Source: Methanobacterium sp. Maddingley MBC34 (GTDB taxonomy: Archaea > Methanobacteriota > Methanobacteria > Methanobacteriales > Methanobacteriaceae). Taken from it: a stretch of 15,116 nucleotides of DNA. Of the stretch, positions 7,966 through 14,055 are shown in pieces. The translations under genes and the position numbers were made by a program. Each line of letters opens with the position of its first letter. Within the stretch, counting starts at the first letter, position 1. Under the pieces are notes generated by a model. The model searched no databases. It was not told the DNA's origin and was given only the letters and a program-made list of their open reading frames with translations. The DNA lies in contig AMGN01000055.1 in assembly GCA_000309865.1 (NCBI GenBank), positions 1 through 15,116 of the forward strand. Direction: 5' to 3'.

Positions 7966-8790
7966 TTATATGATAAGCTGATGATTTAATGCGTTTATCA
8001 TTTCCCTGGTTGATGCAACCATCTTTTGATGGTTAAAACATTCCTCCTCAATGGTCTGTATAAACCGTGCCCTAGCATATTCATCCTCATTAAACTTCAC
8101 TCCCTGATGTAAAACATCCATTAAAATAAGACTTTCAGGAGGCATAGGAGTGATAGATGCGTTGTATTCCGGATCAAAACATTTTTTAACATCTTCTATT
8201 CCCATTTCATGCTTTCCTACACTGATTAAGACTGTCATCATTTTTCGAACCATATTCCAAAGGAAACTCTCACCCTCCACATCCACCAAGCACACCTGAT
8301 TTTTTGAGGTGAACCGGACACTATCCACTTTTCTCATGGGATTTCGTTCATTTCTCCGGGAAAAGTTAAGGAAGTTATGGGTTCCCTCCATTAAATGAGC
8401 TGCTCCCTGCATTTTATCCACATCCCACTCATCTTCCCCTACTTTCCGACACAATACATAACGATAGTGTCTTTTATGAGCGTATCTGGTCTTGAATCCC
8501 AATGGTACTCGGCAAGACCCCAGAATCCGTATATCCATGGGTAAGAGATCGTTTACCTGATTTATTATTGGCTCTTTGTCTGTGAGAAATGAAACCACAT
8601 TTCCCAGGGCATGAACTCCCCTGTCAGTGCGGCCAGCAATGGAGTAATTTGATTGACCTAGATTGCTTATTGCACCAGATTTTTTTAAAGCACTTATTAG
8701 CTCTCCTTCAACTGTTCTCAGGTTTGGTTGCCTTTGAAATCCGTAAAAATCTGTTCCTAAATAAGCAACTTTTAAAGCCACCCTAATCAT
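7966..8790 (-). CDS. truA: tRNA pseudouridine(38-40) synthase TruA
   Basis: TruA converts uridines at positions 38-40 of the tRNA anticodon arm to pseudouridine. The 274-aa protein begins with the family strand VALKVAYLGTDFYGFQRQP (4-22), and AGRTDRGVHALGN at 52-64 contains the catalytic aspartate D56. Later conserved elements are the RYAHKRHYRYVL strand (102-113), HNFLNFSRRN around 138-147, and FLWNMVRKM at 176-184. Length is normal for the archaeal enzyme, with a C-terminal helical tail from about 233. ATG at 8790 has GAGG about 8 nt upstream. It appears to be a single gene, divergent from hisA, with a good TATA candidate upstream. Nothing suggests loss of activity. Confidence 0.93.
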   Translation of the reverse strand: MIRVALKVAYLGTDFYGFQRQPNLRTVEGELISALKKSGAISNLGQSNYSIAGRTDRGVHALGNVVSFLTDKEPIINQVNDLLPMDIRILGSCRVPLGFKTRYAHKRHYRYVLCRKVGEDEWDVDKMQGAAHLMEGTHNFLNFSRRNERNPMRKVDSVRFTSKNQVCLVDVEGESFLWNMVRKMMTVLISVGKHEMGIEDVKKCFDPEYNASITPMPPESLILMDVLHQGVKFNEDEYARARFIQTIEEECFNHQKMVASTREMINALNHQLII

Positions 8791-8854
8791 AGCATCATCC
8801 TCTAATTAAATTACAATAAATGCCCTATAACAATACCACTAGTAATAATAGTTA

Positions 8855-8862
8855 GATATAAA
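8855..8862 (-). promoter_or_regulatory. Candidate TATA box for truA
   Basis: The minus strand carries TTTATATC. A start about 25 nt downstream would be near 8830, leaving a leader of about 40 nt before the truA ATG. The match to an archaeal TATA box is good, but the background is AT-rich. Confidence 0.4.
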
Positions 8863-8873
8863 GATATCCATAA

Positions 8874-8918
8874 TATTCCCAGTATTCCAAGTATTGAATG
8901 TATTCAAGGTAATATTCT
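8874..8918. repeat. Short TATTC-type repeats with 9-bp period
   Basis: TATTCC (8874), TATTCC (8883), TATTGA (8892), TATTCA (8901) and TATTCT (8913) follow each other at 9, 9, 9 and 12 bp. The run sits just upstream of the truA TATA candidate. It may be a decayed tandem repeat or a cluster of binding sites. Confidence 0.45.
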
Positions 8919-9004
8919 GAAAGATAGGTTATTTTGAAACGATAGTTAATATTCCCCATTTTACTATACTTACATTTACTACTTAAATTTCTCAATAATT
9001 GGGA

Positions 9005-9045
9005 TTAATTTGTATAATATTTAATTTGTATAATTAAGTATAATT
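9005..9045 (+). promoter_or_regulatory. Repeated TTAATTTGTATAAT elements at the hisA promoter
   Basis: TTAATTTGTATAAT is present exactly at 9005-9018 and 9021-9034, and a shorter AAGTATAATT follows at 9036-9045. Each includes a GTATAAT that could act as a TATA box. The last one would place the start site near 9065-9070 and give a leader of about 40 nt. Tandem TATA-like copies could mean several start points or an overlapping operator. Confidence 0.45.
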
Positions 9046-9109
9046 CTAATAAGAAATCTATGAGAATTTTATATTATTAGCCAATGGAAGATAATTTGAG
9101 GTGAATTTC

Positions 9110-9826
9110 ATGTTTATTATGCCTGCAGTTGATATTAAAAACGGTAAATGTGTACAGTTAGTACAGGGAAAACCAGGAACCGAACAGATAGTCCTTGATA
9201 ATCCTGCTGAAGTTGCCCTTGAATGGGAAAATAAAGGAGCCAGTGTATTGCATGTTATTGATCTGGGTGGGGCGCTGGAAGAAGGAGGTAACATCCCAGT
9301 GGTGGAAGAAATCCTTAAAAAAGTGTCCATACCGGTCCAGATGGGTGGAGGAATTCGTACCATAGACGATGCCACCAAGTTACTGAATATTGGTGTGGAC
9401 AGAATAATACTGGGAACCCTGGCCATTCAAAGCCCTAAAACCGTTGAGCTATTGTCTCGTGAATTCGGAAGTGAACGTATTATGGTGGCCCTGGATAGTA
9501 AGGACTCCAAAGTTGTGGTCAGAGGATGGACAGAAAAAACAGACCAGACTGCCCCTGAATTGGGGAAGATTATGGAAAAACACGGAGCGGGAGGAATATT
9601 ATTCACCAATGTGGATCATGAAGGCCTATTAGATGGATTTAGGGTTGAACCCCTCCTTAAACTATTAAAAACGGTTGATATTCCAGTAGTTTATTCCGGA
9701 GGCGTTAGTACGCTTGAAGACGTGGCTACCCTCAGTCAAACTGATGCCTATGGCGTGGTAATTGGTTCCGCACTTTACAAGGGGACCATAAACTTTGAAG
9801 ATACCCTGGTTTATGAAAACAAGTAA
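9110..9826 (+). CDS. hisA: ProFAR isomerase HisA (histidine biosynthesis)
   Basis: HisA opens the ribose of ProFAR in an Amadori rearrangement to PRFAR, the fourth step of histidine synthesis. The 238-aa protein is a complete TIM barrel: MPAVDIKNGKCVQLVQG at 4-20 with catalytic D8, HVIDLGGA at 48-55, QMGGGIRT at 77-84, GTLAIQ at 102-107, VALDSK with the second catalytic acid D129, FTNVDHEGLLDG near 165-176, and the phosphate-binding SGGVST and VIGSALYKG loops. The frame could be extended to a GTG at 9101, but that GTG is part of the ribosome-binding site GAGGTGA, which lies 4 nt before ATG at 9110. It stands alone and divergent from truA, with no other his gene nearby, which is common in this order. 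A T-rich downstream stretch probably ends the transcript. Confidence 0.95.
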   Translation: MFIMPAVDIKNGKCVQLVQGKPGTEQIVLDNPAEVALEWENKGASVLHVIDLGGALEEGGNIPVVEEILKKVSIPVQMGGGIRTIDDATKLLNIGVDRIILGTLAIQSPKTVELLSREFGSERIMVALDSKDSKVVVRGWTEKTDQTAPELGKIMEKHGAGGILFTNVDHEGLLDGFRVEPLLKLLKTVDIPVVYSGGVSTLEDVATLSQTDAYGVVIGSALYKGTINFEDTLVYENK

Positions 9827-9835
9827 CAAATTATT

Positions 9836-9877
9836 ATCTTTTTAATTTCATTTTCATGATATTTTTTCTATTTTTAA
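9836..9877 (+). terminator. T-rich termination region after hisA
   Basis: Several T tracts (CTTTTTAA, ATTTTCAT, ATTTTTTCTATTTTT) follow the hisA stop within about 50 bases, as expected for U-tract-dependent archaeal termination. There is no clear stem. Confidence 0.4.
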
Positions 9878-10012
9878 GTTCATTAACAGGTAAATGACAC
9901 TGAAAATTAGTTACAATGTACTATTAGAACTATTCCCTCAAAATAATATATCCTTCATAAATGGTTGATATCTTCAAAAAATTAATGGATAAAATGTCAT
10001 GATATCATAAAG

Positions 10013-11251
10013 TTACTGAGTGAATCCCCTGTGGATTACGGTTTTCTCAGTTATTTCCACCACTTTACGTATTTTAAGAATTTGATCAGGGTTGGTGGAT
10101 ATGGAATTGATGCCAGTTTCCACCAGCCATCGTACCATAGCCGGATCAGAGCCTGCATGGCCACAGATGCAAGTTTCAATATGGTGCTGGTTGCATTTTT
10201 CTATAACCATTTCCACCATCATCAAAACTGACTTGTGGGCTAGATTGAAATGTTTAGCTACTTTAACCCCCCTTCTATCCACGGCCAGTGCAGACATGGT
10301 CAGGTCACTTATGCCCAGGGTCACAAAGTCCATTCCTTCAGTGATGAACTCATCCAGGGTGAAAACTGCAGATGGGGTTTCAATGGATGCACCCACAGGT
10401 AGGTCGAGGTGAGGTTTGATTCCAACCTCGCGCATAATGTTTTTAGCCTCTATGTACTCGGAAACATCCCGTACTAATGGTACTTTAACTCCCAGGTTAT
10501 CATAACCCTCATCCATGAGTTTCAAGAGGGCTTCGAACTCTGCTTTCAGGATATCAGGGTTTTGAAGATCTTTATGAATGCCTCTTTGACCCAGTAAGGG
10601 ATTAGCTTCATCTGGTTCAATATTTCCTCCCTCTAACCGTTTTAGTTCGTCGGTGGCTATGTCAAATGTCCGGAACCATACCGGTTTGGGGTAGAATGCG
10701 TCGGCTATCAGTCTGACCGAATCTTCAATGACTTTACTGAGTTTTCCCTCATTCAGGAGCACGTGGGGATGTTTTCCAGTACGGATTATGCTGTTTTCAA
10801 TACGGATAGATCCTACACCATCTGCCCAGGGTGCTACTTTCCAGGCAATTTCAGGGATATTGAGGTTGACCTTGATACTGGTGGCAGGGTAGTAAACTTC
10901 TGAAGTATCATGTTTACCTTCCCTTTCCATGAAACCATGGTATATGTTACCTGTATTACCATCTACAGTTACAATTGAACCTTCTTTAAGTTTCTTGGTT
11001 CCGTTGCCTGTTCCCACCACACAGGGAACCTTCATCTCCCTGAGGACTATGGCCACATGGCTGGTGAGACCACCATAATCCGTCACCACCCCACCTGCCC
11101 TGTGAAGATAAGATACCATATCTCTGGAAGCTGTGGATAAAACTACTATCTCCCCTCCCTTCAGCTTCAGGAGATCTTCATCTTTCCCTATTTTCTTAAC
11201 ATGTCCTACTCCAACATAGGGCCCGGTCCCAATTCCTTTCAGAATAATCAT
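10013..11251 (-). CDS. Stand-alone PEP-utilizing enzyme (swivelling His domain + TIM barrel), no ATP-grasp domain
   Basis: This 412-aa protein matches the middle and C-terminal parts of PEP synthase and pyruvate phosphate dikinase. Residues 1-106 form the phosphohistidine domain with GGLTSHVAIVLREMKVPCVVG at 60-80, where H65 should carry the phosphate. Residues from about 125 form the PEP/pyruvate TIM barrel: GSIRIEN with R150, FRTFDIATDE with R194, GASIETPSA with E291, GISDLTMSALAVDR at 313-326, and C361-I-C363-GHAGSDP with a cysteine at the catalytic position. The ATP-grasp domain that loads the histidine is absent and not encoded nearby, so a separate partner or a different phosphate donor would be needed. 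The usual N-D-L-T of the family reads S-D-L-T here. ATG at 11251 has no recognisable ribosome-binding site. Full PEP synthase activity by itself is unlikely. Confidence 0.75.
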   Translation of the reverse strand: MIILKGIGTGPYVGVGHVKKIGKDEDLLKLKGGEIVVLSTASRDMVSYLHRAGGVVTDYGGLTSHVAIVLREMKVPCVVGTGNGTKKLKEGSIVTVDGNTGNIYHGFMEREGKHDTSEVYYPATSIKVNLNIPEIAWKVAPWADGVGSIRIENSIIRTGKHPHVLLNEGKLSKVIEDSVRLIADAFYPKPVWFRTFDIATDELKRLEGGNIEPDEANPLLGQRGIHKDLQNPDILKAEFEALLKLMDEGYDNLGVKVPLVRDVSEYIEAKNIMREVGIKPHLDLPVGASIETPSAVFTLDEFITEGMDFVTLGISDLTMSALAVDRRGVKVAKHFNLAHKSVLMMVEMVIEKCNQHHIETCICGHAGSDPAMVRWLVETGINSISTNPDQILKIRKVVEITEKTVIHRGFTQ

Positions 11252-11389
11252 ATACTATACTATTTTGTAATTGATTATGGAAATAATTTGGGAATATTTT
11301 ATTTTAAAATAATATAGGGAATTAAAAAAAAATAAGCATGATTTAAAGGTTTAAAAGTATTAATATCTCATTGAAAATTTAAATTAAGC

Positions 11390-11451
11390 AAAAAAGGATT
11401 ATTGTAAAAGGGATTATTGGAAGATGAGATCTCACTCTGCATCTATAATCC
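11390..11451 (-). terminator. Hairpin terminator downstream of the flippase gene
   Basis: In the direction of the flippase transcript a stem forms between GGATTAT-AGATG (11451-11440) and CATCT (11426-11422) plus ATAATCC (11417-11411), with a 13-nt loop and a 4-nt bulge. It is followed by CTTTT and then CCTTTTTT. The loop side carries the perfect palindrome TGAGATCTCA. The arm motif GGATTAT is duplicated on both sides, so alternative pairings exist. Confidence 0.5.
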
Positions 11452-11471
11452 AATTATATGTATAATCCAAT

Positions 11472-13079
11472 TTAATGAGCAAATCTTTCCATGAATGAAA
11501 CAATCTTCTCTAATTTACCTTTCAATGGTCCTGTTTTGTTGCTTAATTTTCGAAGTGCGTTTATATCGCTATTTTTAAGTCCTCCAACCAGTATGAGGGC
11601 CACCACATAAACAATAGCTGCCAATATCATGACCAGTAAAAAAGCAACATATTTGGAAAAGAAGGAAATATAGTCAAAATGTGCGAAATTCAAAGTTGCT
11701 TGGCTGATCAAGAGGTTTTGAGGTATTAATAATAGTACAGCTCCCATTATTCCTGCTGCCAAGACTATTCTGCCCAGATCTTTGTACTCTAATTTTACAT
11801 CAGCTACCTGAAGAGTTTTCCATACTATTGAAGTCATTATGAAAAGGGCGGTGATGGTTGTTGCTGCAGCAGCACCCGTGATTCCATAAATAGGAATTAA
11901 ATACGTGCTCAATACCACATCTAATATAACTCCTGCAATTAAAATTATCATGGGGAGGTATGGTTTTCCCAATCCTTGAGCTATACTGGATGAAACAGTG
12001 TAAATCGTGAAGAATAACATTCCAACAGCTAATATCTGTAGAGCTGCTGCACCATTCATGAAAGCAGGATTCACGTAAAGTAATTTCATTATGGGGGTGG
12101 CAAATATAAAGGTTCCCACACACATGGGAAGCACTACCAAACTGACGTAACGATAGGACTGATTTACATAACTTTTAAGTACGTGTCGGTTTTCCAAGCC
12201 CATTGCTTCTGCTGTTGCCGGTAATACTGCAGTTGCAACTGCCATGGAAATTATGAGGGGTAAACGAGCAATAGGGGTGGCTGCACCGTAAAAACCCAGT
12301 TGTTCACTGGCCAAATACGCTCCGACAATATAGTTTCCAATGGCATCAAATAAGGCAGTCTCAGCAAGCCCGGTTACAAGAACAGGGAATGCGAAGATAA
12401 TAAGAACTTTAGCTAAGGATAATTCCTGTTTTAGGGTGAATGATAATTTCACATTTTTAAGACGTTTTCCCAGCCCCCTTCGATATAAGTAGTATCCGGC
12501 TAATGCTGAGAACAGGAAACCTATGGCAGTACCTATAACCGCTCCAGCCACATAGAATCCCACCAGAATCAGGATTATGGCACTGCTGATCATGAAAAGC
12601 TGTTCAAATGCTTTGGTGATGACGATATTTCCCATCTGGAAAACACCTTGAAAAGCACCCCTGAAAACACCCACTATAACACTGAAAGGAGTAATCAAAG
12701 CCACGAGCTTCAGGGGGAGTGCAGCTTCTGGCTTATGGAAATAACCATTGGCCAATGGATCTGCCAGTAAAAATATCACTAAACTGAAGAAAAATCCAAG
12801 AATAATTACAATTTTTAGAGAGGTATGAATTACCTGTTTCACCATTTCCTCTTCGCCTTTAGCAGAATATTCGGACACATGTTTAGCAATGGCGGGTGGC
12901 ATGCCCCCAGATGCTATTTGTATTAATATACTCTGCGTAGGAAGGGCTAAATTGAGTATTCCAAAACCAGCAGGCCCTAATAGATATGCAGTGGCAAAAC
13001 GATAAAAATAACCCCCAACACGGAATATGAAATACCCGATCAACATGATCAGGCTTCCCCTTGCGATTTTTGAACTCAT
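11472..13079 (-). CDS. Polysaccharide/oligosaccharide flippase (MVF/PST family, SpoVB-like)
   Basis: This is an integral membrane protein of 535 aa with about 14 hydrophobic segments, typical of the MOP-superfamily polysaccharide transporters that flip lipid-linked sugars across the membrane. The N-terminal SSKIARGSLIMLIGYFIFRVGG leads into the first helix, followed by a conserved amphipathic YLLGPAGFGILNLALP region (32-47). Further hydrophobic segments lie near 86-106, 123-140, 158-180, 182-199, 223-245, 270-290, 311-330, 345-365, 375-396, 400-420, 436-452 and 475-500. The C-terminal 35 residues are basic and probably cytoplasmic. I start at ATG 13079; a TTG at 13091 would add four residues without a better ribosome-binding site. 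It is monocistronic, with a strong TATA candidate upstream and a hairpin downstream. The cargo is not known. A surface glycan or pseudomurein precursor is a reasonable inference. Confidence 0.85.
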   Translation of the reverse strand: MSSKIARGSLIMLIGYFIFRVGGYFYRFATAYLLGPAGFGILNLALPTQSILIQIASGGMPPAIAKHVSEYSAKGEEEMVKQVIHTSLKIVIILGFFFSLVIFLLADPLANGYFHKPEAALPLKLVALITPFSVIVGVFRGAFQGVFQMGNIVITKAFEQLFMISSAIILILVGFYVAGAVIGTAIGFLFSALAGYYLYRRGLGKRLKNVKLSFTLKQELSLAKVLIIFAFPVLVTGLAETALFDAIGNYIVGAYLASEQLGFYGAATPIARLPLIISMAVATAVLPATAEAMGLENRHVLKSYVNQSYRYVSLVVLPMCVGTFIFATPIMKLLYVNPAFMNGAAALQILAVGMLFFTIYTVSSSIAQGLGKPYLPMIILIAGVILDVVLSTYLIPIYGITGAAAATTITALFIMTSIVWKTLQVADVKLEYKDLGRIVLAAGIMGAVLLLIPQNLLISQATLNFAHFDYISFFSKYVAFLLVMILAAIVYVVALILVGGLKNSDINALRKLSNKTGPLKGKLEKIVSFMERFAH

Positions 13080-13186
13080 GATAATTACCAATGATGAAAA
13101 TTTTCAAATATAAGTTATCTAGACTTATTTTATCTATTACCAAAGAGATTATTTTATTTATCTTAAGGATTCAATTCACTAATTCC

Positions 13187-13222
<36 letters not shown>

Positions 13223-13416
13223 GGAACTATGAGAACAGGAAGTAAGATCATGAGATGATTCCGAAATTCCTGCAGCAAACCCAAAAATCATCATATAAAA
13301 CTTAAAATATAATTAGGATATAGAACATTTTTAGTGAATAGGTTTTTATTTAGAGAAAAATATTTTATAAATAATACAATGGACTCGAATTTTTACTGAA
13401 CCTCCAATTGTTTGAT

Positions 13417-13424
13417 ATGTATAA
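13417..13424 (+). promoter_or_regulatory. Candidate TATA box for ribL
   Basis: The ATGTATAATTA stretch would place transcription start near 13446 and leave a short leader containing AGAGGTG at 13458-13464. A second candidate, TTTATAAATA at 13364-13373, would give a leader of about 70 nt. Sequence alone does not decide between them. Confidence 0.3.
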
Positions 13425-13469
13425 TTAGCAGTTTATGGATAGAAATAGGATTTTATAAGAGGTGTAATT

Positions 13470-13925
13470 ATTAAAACTGTAATGGCTACTGGAACATTCG
13501 ATTTGATACATCCAGGGCATGGACTTTACCTTGAAGAGGCAAAAAAACTAGGAGGAGATGGAGCTCGCCTAGTGGTGGTGGTGGCACGGGATTCAACTGT
13601 ACGCTCTCGGAAAAGAGTGCCTATAGTCCCTGAAAAACAGCGCCAGGAAGTGGTTCAGATGCTGAAAATGGTTGATGAAGCAGTTTTAGGTAGTGAAACT
13701 GACATGTTAAGCACAGTTAGTAAGGTTAAACCAGATATAATTGCCATTGGCCCAGATCAAAACTTTGATCTGGAAAATTTAAGGGAAGAGCTTGAAAAAA
13801 GAGGTCTACAGGTAGAAGTGGTCAAAGTGAAAGGTTATCACATATCTACCCTGGATAGTTCCTGTAAGATAATTAAAAAGATTAAAGAGTCAGATTTTCC
13901 CCCCGGTAGTTTTAAACACTGTTAA
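13470..13925 (+). CDS. ribL: FAD synthetase RibL (archaeal FMN adenylyltransferase)
   Basis: RibL transfers a nucleotidyl group from ATP (or CTP) to FMN, giving FAD. The protein is a small cytidylyltransferase-like Rossmann fold of about 151 aa. Counted from the start chosen here, GTFD is at 8-11, the nucleotide-binding HPGH at 14-17, VVARDSTV near 37-44, a basic RSRKRVPIVPEKQR stretch at 45-58, the GPDQ loop at 94-97, and an ISTLDSSCKIIKKI segment near 125-138 in place of the usual ISSTxI motif. The first ATG, at 13482, would cut the first beta strand, and the ribosome-binding site GAGGTG (13459-13464) ends 17 nt before it. ATT at 13470 is 5 nt after that site and restores the KTVMATGTFD strand seen in the family. 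Function is secure; the ATT start is an inference. The gene is convergent with the surface protein to its right. Confidence 0.87.
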   Translation: MKTVMATGTFDLIHPGHGLYLEEAKKLGGDGARLVVVVARDSTVRSRKRVPIVPEKQRQEVVQMLKMVDEAVLGSETDMLSTVSKVKPDIIAIGPDQNFDLENLREELEKRGLQVEVVKVKGYHISTLDSSCKIIKKIKESDFPPGSFKHC

Positions 13926-13954
13926 ATAATCTTTGTTAACATAATCATTTTTTT
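13921..13954 (+). terminator. Hairpin plus T-run after ribL
   Basis: GTTAA (13921-13925) and TTAAC (13936-13940) can pair across a 10-nt loop, and a run of seven T follows at 13948-13954. The stem is short; the T-run is the stronger evidence. Confidence 0.4.
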
Positions 13955-14037
13955 GATTTTAAATGTATTTAATATTATTAAGGATTCAACATGCCCTATA
14001 TTAGGCTTAATATCCATAGCCCTGGCTAGGAATTAAT

Positions 14038-14052
14038 AAAAAAAAGAAAAAA
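14038..14052 (-). terminator. Poly-T terminator of the transglutaminase-like gene
   Basis: Directly after the stop codon at 14056-14058, the minus strand has a T6 run and a T8 run separated by one C. Such U-rich tracts terminate archaeal transcription. No stem is needed or seen. Confidence 0.55.
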
Positions 14053-14055
14053 GAA

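Larger units (their letters stand above)
8791..9109. other. Divergent truA/hisA control region
   Basis: No gene is visible here. Left to right it holds the truA leader and ribosome-binding site (GAGG on the minus strand at 8802-8799), a truA TATA candidate, a run of TATTC-type motifs, an AT-rich stretch with two TTAATTTGTATAAT repeats, and the hisA ribosome-binding site GAGGTGA at 9099-9105. Confidence 0.75.

Noticed and set aside
9101..9109. hisA start at GTG 9101
   Set aside because: That GTG is part of the GAGGTGA ribosome-binding site for the ATG at 9110.
9999..10008. Palindrome ATGATATCAT downstream of the PEP-utilizing gene
   Set aside because: A single 10-bp palindrome in AT-rich DNA is expected by chance, and no repeat copy or U tract supports a function.
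13250..13294. C/D box small RNA (ATGATGA on the minus strand looks like a C box)
   Set aside because: No CTGA D box at a suitable distance and no terminal stem were found.
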